A DNA stretch of 64,000 nucleotides, taken from positions 1 through 64,000 of the forward strand of contig JAYKXP010000118.1 of assembly GCA_037176845.1 (NCBI GenBank). The letters are read 5' to 3'. Source of the DNA: Paramarasmius palmivorus. Taxonomy: Eukaryota > Basidiomycota > Agaricomycetes > Agaricales > Marasmiaceae. Of the stretch, positions 32,468 through 43,389 are shown in pieces. The notes under the pieces are model-generated. The model was not told the origin of the DNA. It saw only the letters and a list, made by a program, of their open reading frames with translations, and searched no databases. Within the stretch, counting starts at the first letter, position 1. Each line of letters begins with the position of its first letter. A program made the translations under genes and the position numbers.

Positions 32468-35451
32468 ATGTCCCCAGAAACACTGCCAGACGCCTCAACT
32501 TCATCCGAGCCATCATCAAAAACACGGTCTGACGCTCGAACACATCCATACAAAGATGTCTACGATAGGCATACCGTTCTGGGGCGCGTCGTTACTGCAG
32601 TATGTCCCTTCAATTGCTCTCTTCGGACATCTTTAGTTATCATTCCTATACTTGCCAGGATGAGCGTTACCGCTTCAAATACGAGGTACCCAGTCACGAT
32701 GTGCGAGAACGGATCCAAGGCGCAAAGGGTTCGCGGGTGAGTGGTACTACTGTGAATCCAGTGCGTACAGCTGACACATCCACAGATCTCTTCGGCTGCA
32801 AGCGCTCGAGTCAAAGTGCCTGTCACGGTATGTCCCGTTCAATTCACGAATGAGAACCCTCAAATTCATACGAGTCTAGGTTCAAGACGAAATTGGCAGA
32901 TCTCCAGGGGAAGAGACACCTCAAGAGTACTGTCAAGGACCAGCGGGCTCAAACTTCGATTGGATATATGAAGATCCTTTTGCCACTCAGGCGGACTCGT
33001 CAAACCAAGATTCAAGGGTGCAGCCTGCCCGCGCCATTCCTACAGAGAACACGGAAACCTCGCGACCCCCGCAAGACTCTCCAACCAACCGCAACTATCC
33101 CGTATCACAGCAGGCAGAAATATCGCTACCTCCTTTGCGAGACATCCTAGCTCATTTTTCTTCTGCGCCCATGCCGCACACCCCATTTGCCCATCAAGGG
33201 AACACACCTGCTAGAGAAACCGTGCATAACATCCCATTGGCATCCCCTGTCGGTGCTGACCACGACACCTTTCATGATACCCTACACCCGACAACACCGT
33301 ACGAGGAATCCGCTTATGGAATCGCTTCTGAGGGCCGAGAGCAAGCTGAGTTCGACTTTCTGAACCCACCTACCGCAGCCGACCAGGGCTACTCTGCTCA
33401 AACCAACCAACCTAGTACTGCACAAAGTGAGCCGGTATACCAAAGCTCTCCTGTGCTTCAGCAACCAGCAGAAAACGGCAGCCCCATACCTGTTTTCAAC
33501 CTACAAGAAGATACAGAAATCAGCATGTCATTTCATAGTGACGACGACATGACAGACGACCACTCCCCTGCACTCTCGATAATCAGTGAACAAATCTCTG
33601 GTCATGTGGGTGTTCATTTTTCGCTCATCATGTCATGCTTGGCTTATATAGACGGTGGTAGGATCATTCAACATCAGAATCACACCCTGGAAGTCAATTT
33701 CAATGGGAACAAGCGGATTGGGATTATTTAGGTGCCTTTTGAGATTGTCTCGACGTAGTATCCCTCACTGATGAGATGGAATAGGTTCAGTTTCGTCAAC
33801 TCAAGGAGATCCGCGACGACAAGGAGGACAGGGCTCCTACGAGTCAATTCACCATTCAATCACAAATCCGGTATTGACAGATGAAGATCCCCGGATGCGT
33901 AACACTTTTAATGAGGTACTCGTTCACATTAGTTCCCTTACCATTGTGTCTCATTCAGTTTCCAGGATGGAAGGCCGGTCGGCGTCCAGCCGAGTCCGTC
34001 CTGGCAAGCAGACGTTCACATGGTCAGAGTTTCTGTCTCCAGTCTCAATCCTCGTCTAAACAACATAACTTAGCTTGATGATCCCTTAATACCATTGGGA
34101 GGCGAAAGCAGCTCCCATGGAATCATGAACTTCGGTACAGTCTTGCCCTCAACGGTGAGCTTCCTGAATCAAGTCTGAATACGGACTTCATTTTCTTATG
34201 CCATTTCTATTAAAGAAAATCAATTCCAAGCAATCTATTCCCCGCATCCAAAGGACCAGAGGCCGGCCCATCAAAACCCCTCGTAGATCGGCTATTTTTA
34301 AGGTAGACAACCCTACTACAGGCAACAAGCGACGACGCTATTCACCCGGCGATGGACCAGCACAGAAGAAAGCCAGGCCAGATGAACCAGACGAGGCTAT
34401 TGGTACCCTTGGTGATGGGGTTCAAGCTGCTTCGGTCGAAAAGAAGCGGGAAACCGAGGTCAACCAGCTTCGCTTTGATAATACGCACAATTAACTTAGA
34501 ATTCTACAGAACGAATCAACGACACCACGAAAGAAGACAGAAAGTGGACCTTCACTGGATGTTGGTCAGAACCCTCCGATCGGGCATAAGATCAGATCCG
34601 ACAGCGCAGGTGAAGACGAACACGTGAATGTAATACGTGTCCTAGAGGTATATCACTCGTCCTGGATCCACCAGAGGCTAATTACATTATAGGCAAAGAT
34701 AGCTAATCTTGAGCGAGAAAACAGAGGTCTCTCTGCGCAGCTCATGCCTGATATCAGAGGCTTTGATGTCATCCCAACTCAAAATGCGCCGCTTAGTGAT
34801 CCTGGAGTTGGTCAGAGCAACCCGCTACCGGTGAGTATTTAAATGACTAGGATGTGGACGATAGTATCTCACAGGAACATGGATGCAGAAAACTTCCAGT
34901 ACTGATGATAAACCTAAAGCCCCCAGTGTCAATGATGAATCTAAATCCCTGGTCACAGATGTTGATCAAGTCTCCGAGCGTCGACAGAGAATGGTATGTT
35001 TCTCCCCCATAGCGCTTCATTCAGCGCTAACAACGAAAACCGCAGGCTGTAGCCATAGCTGAGCGAAGGCGAAATGTGTTGCAAGCCTCTGAAAAGAAAA
35101 AAAAAGTATGTTGACTAGCATCCTCGGTCTTAACACACTCTCTCAACTTCCTCTTTCAGGGAATACTAGCTTCTGCCAATGCTGAGCATACCGCCACATC
35201 TCCGAGACGCCAGCAGCTCGGGTCGGATCAGGCCCTGCCTGCTGTCGAGCCGCCGAAAGGTTAGTTCCTTCGAAATCTTGACGCATTCCTTCTAACTCTT
35301 GGTAGGCTCCAGTGCTGCGCGTGATACTTCAGGTACCGTCTCTATGATATGGGAACAACTCACGAAGATGCAATTGGAAACCAAGAACCAATTTCAGCTA
35401 CTGAAAAACGAAATCAACTCCGTACGACAAGAAATGACAAAAGACCCATGA
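32468..35451 (+). CDS. Large many-exon hypothetical protein with C-terminal coiled coils
   Basis: About 15 exons, roughly 650-700 residues, ATG 32468 (MSPETLPDASTSSEPSSKTR) to TGA 35451. Exons two to four give RYRFKYEVPSHDVRERIQG, ISSAASARVKVPVT and VQDEIGRSPGEETPQEY. The largest exon (32879-33600) is Pro/Ser/Gln-rich and disordered. Later exons contain a basic bipartite stretch (RTRGRPIKTPRRS, NKRRRYSPGDGPAQKKARP) that suggests nuclear import, a helix AKIANLERENRGLSAQLMPD, and a final coiled coil MIWEQLTKMQLETKNQFQLL. Most junctions keep phase with 45-55 base introns; those between 33600 and 34080 are less certain. No known domain recognised. The mean exon is under 150 bases. Confidence 0.6.
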
Positions 35452-36422
35452 TAGATAGATAGTGAATGGATGTATACAATCGTACATAGTTGGATCTACT
35501 TGTAATTCGTCACATTTCCACTGATAGTCTTTTATTTTTCCGATGGCTAGCTCCATCACAAATGAAATGAGTACAAATGGTGAATCTCTCGATCAGCCTT
35601 GAGGCTTTTGGCAATAGTCTTTCGTCCGACTTTGAACGCTTTTAAGAGCCTTTGTGTCCGATACCAGCCGATTCATCGAACACTAGATCAACTTAGGTCT
35701 TAGGTTTCAGTGTCACTCTAGCCACACCAAGTTTTTCGCATGTGAGTATATCGCAGCAAACGCTCACTCTTGTTTCCGTATTCAGTCTGACCTAAAGACA
35801 TTGTTGGAGTCTGGAATTCATGCGGAAAAGTTGATATTGGTAGTATTCAGATTATTGGAGTTCGGGCGCTGCATTCAGGTTGCAACTGGGCGTCGATATT
35901 ATTATCAGCGAATACCAGCGTCCGATAATAAAGTCTTGAGTCAAGACTCTGACTACGCCGCATCTTATCACGAAGCTCAGAACAAGAGAGGTCAAGGTGC
36001 CTCGCCCGGTTCACCAAGAGAAATCTATTGCCAAGTGCTAGCTAGCGACTGCGAAGTTGGAACGCTCTTGAGGCAGATTGACAAGTAATTGGGAGGACCA
36101 AGTGCTCACATTTGATAGTCTCGACTCTCAACCGTTCAACGTTGAAAGACAGTAAACTAGACATTGAGGCGATACCGAGAATGAGATATAGAATGAAGAG
36201 CAACATGGACGCGGATGCGTGATTGCTCTCGCAGTGCCTATTGCGCGTGGCGATGGAAACAGTTGTCGTGAAGATCAATGTTCATATTCTACTCTTTGTG
36301 ATACAATACTGCAACTCTTCTGCACGGCTAGGTAGAACAAGCTCCTAACGATTTATATAAAAGAAACTAGAGAGAGATCCAGCTGACTCTAAACTCGTGA
36401 AATTATAATAACCGTAAAGGGT
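35452..36422. other. Intergenic with unresolved short frames
   Basis: A plus-strand frame ending at 36088 (SPREIYCQVLASDCEVGTL) looks mildly protein-like but has no ATG or splice partner. Otherwise nothing recognised. Confidence 0.4.
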
Positions 36423-37256
36423 CTACGCAAATTGCTCGAGGGCGTGGTACCTTAGGCTGTCCGCCCAAGCTGACTGTGTTCGGGAGACGACATTGGGAGG
36501 TGAGCGACAGTAGCTGTCGAACATGCTGAAGGCGTGGGCGTCAAATGCAAGTCGTAAATGGGTATCTGGACCCATCACAATATAGTCATTGAGGACGATG
36601 CTTCTAAGAGCAGCGTGGACGACCCACTCTGCCATATCCTGAATAAAGAATGAGAAGGTTCCTCGACACGAATCATTGATGCTTACCCGATGAAGTTGAC
36701 CCTGTTCCACCGGCACGATGAGGAAAGGAATTGGAAGTCCTATTGCTTCTATAGACAGCCATACAGCACCTGGACAACGTTGAGGGCAAATCTGAATTTT
36801 GTGAAAAAGCGGCTACTCACTGTCATCCGGGGTACAGGGTACTGTAAAGACGTCGACGTGAACAGGTAAATTCATTACCCGATATTCGGGCGTCAAAACA
36901 TAGCCTGAGGCGAGCGCATCAATGGGCAAGGCGTGATAAGCGTGTAAGGTTCGACGATCGTGTGGATGATGCGATTGGAATTCTTGTTGATAGTCTGCGA
37001 ACACGCCGTGAGGAAGGGGGCTTCCACAGGTGCGAAACGGCTCCGGTGAGGAGACAGGAAATGTTTGGGGTGGCAGCCCTGAGGCGAACTCATCAATGGG
37101 CAAGGTATGATATGGGTGTGAGGTTCGATGATCGTCTGTATGATGCGATTGGAATTCTCGTTGGTTGGCCGCGAATGGGCCGTGAGGAAGCGGGCTTCCA
37201 CAGGTACAAAACGACTCCGGTGAGAAGATAGGAAATGTCGGAGGTGGTAGAGCCAT
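36423..37256 (-). CDS. Family X copy 3 with an internal 58-residue tandem duplication
   Basis: Three exons, about 245 residues. The first ATG in frame is 37256 (MALPPPTFPIFSPESFCTCG), 61 bp below a TATA box. Exon 1 contains two copies of a 58-residue unit, PESFCTCGSPLPHGPFAANQ.../PEPFRTCGSPLPHGVFADYQ..., each ending LPIDxxASG. Then come YVLTPEYRVMNLPVHVDVFT and VPCTPDD. Exon 2 gives IGLPIPFLIVPVEQGQLHR and exon 3 AEWVVHAALRSIVLNDYIVM, LRLAFDAHAFSMFDSYC, ending LEQFA. The exon 2/3 words match copies 1 and 2, while the N-terminal region is unrelated to theirs. Function unknown. It is head-to-head with the T5orf172 gene at 37628. Confidence 0.75.
36904..37251. repeat. In-frame 174-bp direct tandem duplication
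   Basis: 36904-37077 and 37078-37251 align end to end without length change, starting CCTGAGGCGA and sharing ATGATGCGATTGGAATTC and GGGCTTCCACAGGT. The length is exactly 58 codons, so the frame of the gene is kept. Divergence is moderate. Confidence 0.9.
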
Positions 37257-37316
37257 GTCTCGAGTGGTCGGGTAGGTCTGGTTTGGGTGGTAGATGGCAT
37301 GGCGCCCCGCCCCGCC

Positions 37317-37324
37317 CTTATATA
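37317..37324 (-). promoter_or_regulatory. TATA box of family X copy 3
   Basis: TATATAAG on the minus strand about 61 bp before the ATG at 37256. Confidence 0.5.
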
Positions 37325-37409
37325 CCGCATGAGTTGTAGGGCATAGCTGGTCGAGTGGGCAACGGTTGGACCGACACTCAACGTTCAATCGTTGGTAGTT
37401 GGGATTGAA

Positions 37410-37528
37410 GGACAGTGAAGGACAGTGAAGGACAATTGCAATGAAGCATAGTACAGGTGAAGGAAGGAAGAGGTGAAGGAAGAAAGAGGTGAAGGAAGGA
37501 AGCGGTGAAGGAAGGAAGGCGAACCCGG
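37410..37528. repeat. GTGAAGGAAGGAAG-type tandem repeats in a divergent promoter
   Basis: Two to three copies of GGACAGTGAA and four of GGTGAAGGAAGGAAGA lie between the genes starting at 37256 (-) and 37628 (+). Same purine-rich type as at 8384-8440. Confidence 0.8.
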
Positions 37529-37627
37529 GACTGATTGGTAACCGGTAATCAGGTGATTCTTCCCATCACTGTTGTTGTTTTCGGTCGACACTCGAGTACT
37601 CAACATCAACCGCGTCTTCGAATCAAC

Positions 37628-38568
37628 ATGCTTCAAGACTCACTCCCTTTCCCGACTTCGGACTTGGATCGCCGAAAAGCACTCATCACCGCCTTCGAGA
37701 TGCTCCTCTACATAGCCATACGGACTAGGTGCACCGTCCTGATACATACCCTTGCTTTGCTTGTAATCTTGTATGTATCTATCTTCTTGTCATGGGATAT
37801 CATTCTTATGCCTTGTCGCAGTGCTATATTTCACCCCATGACTTTTCTTCGCCGTGCCAAAGTCTTTTTATATGTGTGCTATCTGCTTGGAGAACACGGG
37901 TATATTTACATTCTACGTGAACTGCGATATCCACCACCTGCCGCGAAAGGTGCTGGATGTGTCTATTTCTTCTCGATAGACAACGCTGGTGAAGAAGGCG
38001 ATGCAACGACAGAGATATGCCCCACGCCGGACTCTACGAGAATGGGGGATTGGATGCGCTATTACGAAGTAGAACGAGAAGACAGCGAACGAGAAGACAG
38101 CGAACGAGAAGACAGCGAACGAGAAGACAGCGAACTAGAAGACAGTGAGCCAGAAAGGGACGAGGACACGATAAAGAGTGGCTCATCGACGGGTCCCTTT
38201 GTGAGGGTGGGGGATTGGAGGCGCTATTACAGCGGCCTGACATTGCAACGTCCCGGGAACGCCTTCGTGACGATTGGCAAACGTACTGGTATATGAACTT
38301 CTATTTCATCCCCAAGGCTCGTGCTTAGTACTGTCCTTAGAACTCCTGATCCACATTTTACTCGAAAGGCACAATGTGCGAGAACAATGCTCAGACCCCG
38401 ATTGTGAGTGCGACCACCTTATCCTCGATTTTTGATTTCATCTATACGTGTTCTTCAGGTAACCGAGTACATCGAAATTCTTCGCATCTTCAGCCCGCAG
38501 TGGAGCGTGCACTCCCTGACATTCAACTCATCATGCATTATCTCCTGATTCTTCACGCTACATTTTGA
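37628..38568 (+). CDS. T5orf172/GIY-YIG-type protein with hydrophobic N-terminus, degenerate copy
   Basis: Four exons, about 265 residues, ATG 37628. Exon 1 (MLQDSLPFPTSDLDRRKALI) leads into a hydrophobic helix AFEMLLYIAIRTRCTVLIHT; exon 2 continues FLYVCYLLGEHGYIYILREL, so two membrane segments are likely. The T5orf172 domain starts GAGCVYFFSIDN, but where the paralog at 51.1 kb has YIKIGCTTDLPVRRRYW this one reads TTEICPTPDSTRMGDWMRYY, so the KIG part is lost. Four to five REDSE repeats and a second GDWRRYY copy interrupt the domain. Exons 3-4 restore family sequence: LELLIHILLER, then CSDPDC joined over an intron to NRVHRNSSHL. T5orf172 (PF10544) is a GIY-YIG nuclease-like fold; catalysis by this copy is doubtful. 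Confidence 0.75.
38072..38146 (+). repeat. 15-bp coding repeat (REDSE units)
   Basis: Four perfect copies of GAACGAGAAGACAGC and one or two altered ones. A 22-bp direct repeat (GGGGGATTGGANGCGCTATTAC) flanks the expansion at 38044 and 38207, suggesting slippage plus local duplication. Confidence 0.9.
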
Positions 38569-38599
38569 GTTGAATTACGCTATTGTTGTAACTCTATAC

Positions 38600-41500
38600 T
38601 AAGGGTGTATTTTCTTATATATACGATTAATACAGGCGTGCGATACTGTGGATGGCGAATGCCCGAGAAGCTTGAATCTCCTGAGGAAGTATCGTGTACC
38701 TTCGGGAACCCTAGATGGCAAACATACATCTGGCCCTTTTCATCGTTGCTCAACCTGATCATCTTCTACGTTTTCCAACCAAGTCTGAGGATAGTGTTAG
38801 CGTCAAGAGTCGGTCCAATCAAAGGATTGGACATAACGCACCCTGCTAAGTGAAATTATGACAGCTAACTTTGCGTTACCCTTCCAGTCTATGTCGCATT
38901 TTGCGTATTGAGATCCCAAGTCCGCGGGCGAAATCAGTCTGTAATTTTGAGCAAGTTTACGGCTCCACAACCTAGCATTCAAAATGGGATAATCCCTATA
39001 TGGATCCGGTTCAACGTTCGCGCCAACGAGTGGCAGAACAATGATATACACGTTCTGTGCCTTGTCGATCATGATTGATTCGATGACAGCGGGTTCTTGG
39101 TTCGAAATCAGGACTTGGCTGTTTCCCTGATGATGAGCGCGTATCATGTAACGTATACCACCATGCTCAAGAGCTTTCCGCATCACGACCTTTGGCGGAA
39201 TCGGCGTACCAGCAGTTCGAAAGGCTTCCCAATAGATCTTTTCAACGCTGATACCACTGAAATTACAGTCGACGTCGGTATCATCTATATCATCGCTATC
39301 CTGCGCATCGTCTCGATCAGATACAGAGGAAAAGAATTTGATATCCGAGCTAAGAGAGTCCCTGGTAGAAGGGCCGACGAGCTTCTTGAATATGGCTGTA
39401 GCGGTTTGAACGATAGGCGGAGCTTTGACCATACACGCCCGGAAATTGGCCTGCTCTGTGTATGAAAAAGCAATCGTTTGTTCATATTCCCCTAAAGCGA
39501 TATATAAATGAGATAGGCGGCTTGAGGTGCTATGTAAAAGGGGCCTTACCCTCTCTGTAGTTGGTGTTCAGTCTTTGTAAATGGCCTATCATTCTCTCCC
39601 ATGGAAAGCACCACCATGAATGTGCTGGACCGAATAAGGTCGCAAATTCGTGGACATGCATTGCCATATGGTGGTTTGGGTGAGGTTTATACAACGGGAA
39701 TAGAATTTGGAGGTTTTCAAGATAGCGAGTGATGTAAAACTCATAGTGAGAAATACTTCGTTTAGTGGCTATTCGAGAAGATGCAATAATAACGGCGCAA
39801 ACTAGATCCATTGTTAGCTGTAAGACACGAGATTTGTGCTGCATTTCGGGGTTTGTAACATCCGTGGGCGAGTTTGACCATAGTCGTATCAGCGTGATCG
39901 GGAGGTAAAGGGTCCCGAGCATTCTCCATTGGTCCGCTTTCAGCTTTCCATGGGCTGATCCCGGTATAGTTGGAACAGAAGTTATCCAGGAGGGCTTTGT
40001 CGTGTTCTTGATATCGGCCCATATCTGGCGGGTCTCTGCCGATGAGAGTACCGCACCATGAACCTGGAGTGGACTGATGGGTGCTGCTCGTGTTTCGACT
40101 TGTCGTGAACGCTATTGACCTGAGATTAACGTGAAATCTTTGAGTTAAAAGTCAGAAGCACGCACCCACTTCAACAACTCGAGAGCTAAGTCAAAACATG
40201 TCCCTTCTGCGGCCGACTTGACTAAACCTTTGACAAGGTATATCAAAGTTGCTTTCTGAAGCTTCTTCCACTTTTGGGCGAGGGCAAGTAGCTTCTCTTC
40301 ACTGTTTATCTTGTCAGACATCGGACTTCGCAGTTTGTCGAGGGTTTTGTCAATTTGGCGGTGAGCAGGAGACTCTCGAGGCGGCTTTGGATTTTCCACC
40401 GTCTCGCATATTGCGGGTAAGTTACAGTGAAGTTGTCCGGACGATTCCTCCTGTCGTTGTTGTTCCCTGCGTTTCGCAGCCTGCATCTCTTTTTCACTGG
40501 GGTTGTAGCCCAAGATGTGGCGAAAATGTTGCATGAGTAGGCCAAGGTAAAGGTTATGCATCGGATCCACCACCAACATATTTGGTAGATCAAAATACGG
40601 AAGACGGTAGAACTGGCTCCACCGAACTCCAGATGCAGCGAAGATGTGGTTCTTCGCCGCTTCTGTTGGTGCGTCGCGGTGTCGGAAAGCCCAGGTCCTG
40701 GTTTCTTCACCAGTTCGCATTGACCATGCCTTGCGATTCGTGCTGCCCAAGCCTATATCCGTTCCCAGACGACACCAGCACCTGGAACATGGGTTCGTAT
40801 GACTGCAGTCAGCCATTCCTGTCAATTTTCGAGCGGCACGCAGGTCACATATTAAAAGGATGAGGGCCAGTACAATTAGCCTTCCCAGTGCATATAAATA
40901 GGTGCGGGAGAAGAAAACGCCGTCCCAGAATGCAAGCAGCTGATCCACCAAAGGTACGAAATAGTTATCGATGTTGGAAATGGAGGGCTCATGAGGCCCA
41001 GAGATTATTCCTGAGAGGAACAAATTCTCAGGTTTGTAGCGGTGCTGCGGCGGAAGGTTCATGCAAGCAAGGACCAACACACCGACTGATATCATCTTCC
41101 CAGATTGTTTGTTGCCCAAGGGATTAAAAAAGTCAAATCCAAGTGATAGGAGATAGCGACTTTGCGTGGAATCACGAGGCTCTCGGTACGGTTTCCCATC
41201 CTTCCATTGAAATTCCTTGAGGTACCTACCATGGTATACATCGGACATGATATCGACCTCCTCGTCGAGTTTGTCCCAAGATGACACCATGAGTTCCTCG
41301 TATCCGGGACGAGACAGAAGCTCCGCCATCCAATCTCTAAGATCAAAGTACACGAAAGGTTTGATCGGGACCAGAACAGTACGCCCTTGAACCACTTTGG
41401 GACGTAAGATCTGGGATTTACACCGCTTCATCCGTCGGTTTCCAATGCGATTCCTGCAGACTGGCGGGTAACTGACTCTACTATGAGAGTCAGTGCGTGG

Positions 41501-43300
41501 AGGGTGGAGATGTGAGCATGAAGGGCATGCGGCGTAAACCGTGGACGTTTGTCCGAGATTGAAGTGCTTGATAACAGTTGGAACATCCTTTGGAAATTTC
41601 GATACAAATTGAACCCAGTGGGATGGTACGGGTAAATGGAATGTGGCGTAAAACTGGCGAAGACACTCTGAGACAATTAGAGCAACCATCCCAAGAAGCC
41701 AGACCCCTCCACGTCTCGGAAGTCGGAGAACCAGAGCGCATGCTGCGACCATATACGCAGTAAGTTGTATGATAGCATTGGCGTTCGCCATGGGAATGTG
41801 AAAATGACGTGCTAGTAGATCGGAGGGGTTAGTCAGTGTGAGGGCGATATGACAAGAACCGTACCAGTGTCGTAAGAATCGAATGCTTCAACGGGAATGC
41901 TTTCAGCAATGCGAACTTCCAGCACCTGTTTCGCTTGTTCCCAATACATTCTTCCACGGTTAGCCCTCAACAAACATTCTTGAACAGCGTTGGAAGCAGC
42001 GTCGAGCATGCACCGAACATCTGGCCTGAGGAAATTGCCCCTTGCTTGGTCCAGTCGGCGACTCAAGGTCTTGGCGTCAGTTGCATGCTTTTCCCAAAGC
42101 ATCAGATGCTTTAACACTTCATCTAATTGCACCTCGATGGAAGGAACTGTAGGAATGGTCCCAATTTCGAAGGGTTGGGATGGTGTTGGGGGAAGGGAAT
42201 CGGAAAGATGACGTGCGGCGTCGTGAAATTCGGAGAACACTGCTATCAGCCCGGCGGCACGAGAGCGATCTTGGGCGGTCGAAACCATTGTATCGGACAA
42301 CTGTTCCTCTTCAAGTCTCTTGAGAGCACTGTTTTGTGCTTTCTGTGCATCTTTGAGACGATTCTCCGCGATAGCTTGCCTTTGGCGAGTCAACTCGTCC
42401 TTTTCATGAGCTCGTAGAGCATTCATGCTTGGTACAATCCGACCAGGGGTACCATCTTCAAGGCGTTTCATGAAACAACCTCTTGCTTCGCAGCGGCATA
42501 TAATGTCCTGCGACATCGTGGAGGAGGGGAAAACAGTGATTGAGAGCTGGCATGTCTGTGAGGCCTATAAGCTGATAGGAATGTTTCCGGATGGGGTAAC
42601 TGCATGGCTGATAGCATCCAACCGTTGCTGAATGGTTGCGATGTAGGGTGATCATTCGACTTGATTGCGAGGTGAAGGGACAATTGGACCATTGCTCGTG
42701 CTACCGGAATGAAGCTGACTGGGTGTTTCATGATGCTCCTTGTCACGAAATGACCCAGCAATAGGGATGTGCCAACCCGACGCATATGCATGCTGTATAA
42801 TCGCCCAAAACAGTGGGTAATTGACAATCCCAAGACAGTCTAAAATATTACTAGTATTAATACTATGTCCTGGCGAGCCGCTCAAAAAGACTACTAACCA
42901 GTCACCATTGATTGTAAATCACCGAACATGAACTAGTTGAGTTTGAGCTTTGAGATTGGTTCAACTTGTTGGGAATACGAAGACAAATGTCAATGATCAA
43001 GCTTCGAGCACGGGAGCGTTCTCAAGTTAACATGCCCCCTATCATCGTCATATTCAACCAAAAAGGCTGGGCAACTACGTATCCACAGTCCGAGCCATCG
43101 AGGAAAAGGAACAAAAACTTGAACGAATGTGAGTGAAGAGTGACAATTACGGCCAGGGCTGTCTTCGCACAACTCTAATACTCCAGTTCGTCACGCTGCA
43201 CGTAAATCAATCTAAAACGTAGGTTCTATAACGGAAAACACTCTACAAAACAGTGTAATACATGTAACAAGTCGAGATCGTGCAAAAAAATACTTGGTAT
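38600..43300 (-). mobile_element. Probable Plavaka-like (CACTA superfamily) DNA transposon, ends not located
   Basis: The transposase gene implies an element spanning at least 38.8-42.5 kb. Terminal inverted repeats and target-site duplications were not identified by eye, so the limits given are nominal. Short AT-rich palindromic sequence (ACTAGTATTAATACTA) occurs at 42850 but is not shown to be a terminus. Confidence 0.5.
38803..42516 (-). CDS. Tnp2/Plavaka-type DNA transposase
   Basis: Five to six exons, about 1,150 residues, from ATG 42516 (MSQDIICRCEARGC, a small Cys-rich start). A helical region (DELTRQRQAIAENRLKDAQK) precedes the catalytic part. Diagnostic words occur in order: IKPFVYFDLRDWMAELLSRP, ICDLRAARKLTGMADC, CSRCWCRLG, YFDLPNMLVVDPMHNLYLGL, SSAETRQIWADIKNTTKPSW, LKADQWRMLGTLYLPITLIR, PNHHMAMHVHEFATLFGPAH, SWWCFPWERMIGHLQRLNTN. 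The aspartates in CDLRAARK and VVDPMHNL and the glutamate in FPWER are candidates for the DDE set. The frame is open through all exons when introns at about 40090-40149 and 39484-39550 are removed, so the gene may be functional. The very 3' end (after GSQYAKCDIDWKG) could use another splice and stop at 38766. Confidence 0.85.
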
Positions 43301-43389
43301 ATCCTACATCTTCACGTATTAGATAGAATCAGAGACATAGATCATATGAAAGAAGAGGTCGGGGGATAGCCAGCAAATGCATTTGGCGT
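42517..43389. other. Intergenic, one cysteine-rich fragment
   Basis: A plus-strand stretch near 43250 reads QCNTCNKSRSCKK, half of a Zn2Cys6-like cluster. No partner half or exon chain was found. Nothing else recognised. Confidence 0.35.

Noticed and set aside
32224..32532. Plus-strand frame beginning MAYNLQQPRSG
   Set aside because: It overlaps the start of the better supported many-exon gene in another frame and has no splice partner; similarity to the MAYRLNKPR start of family Y is too slight.
42841..42870. Palindrome ACTAGTATTAATACTA as a transposon terminus
   Set aside because: No matching inverted copy was found on the other side of the transposase gene.
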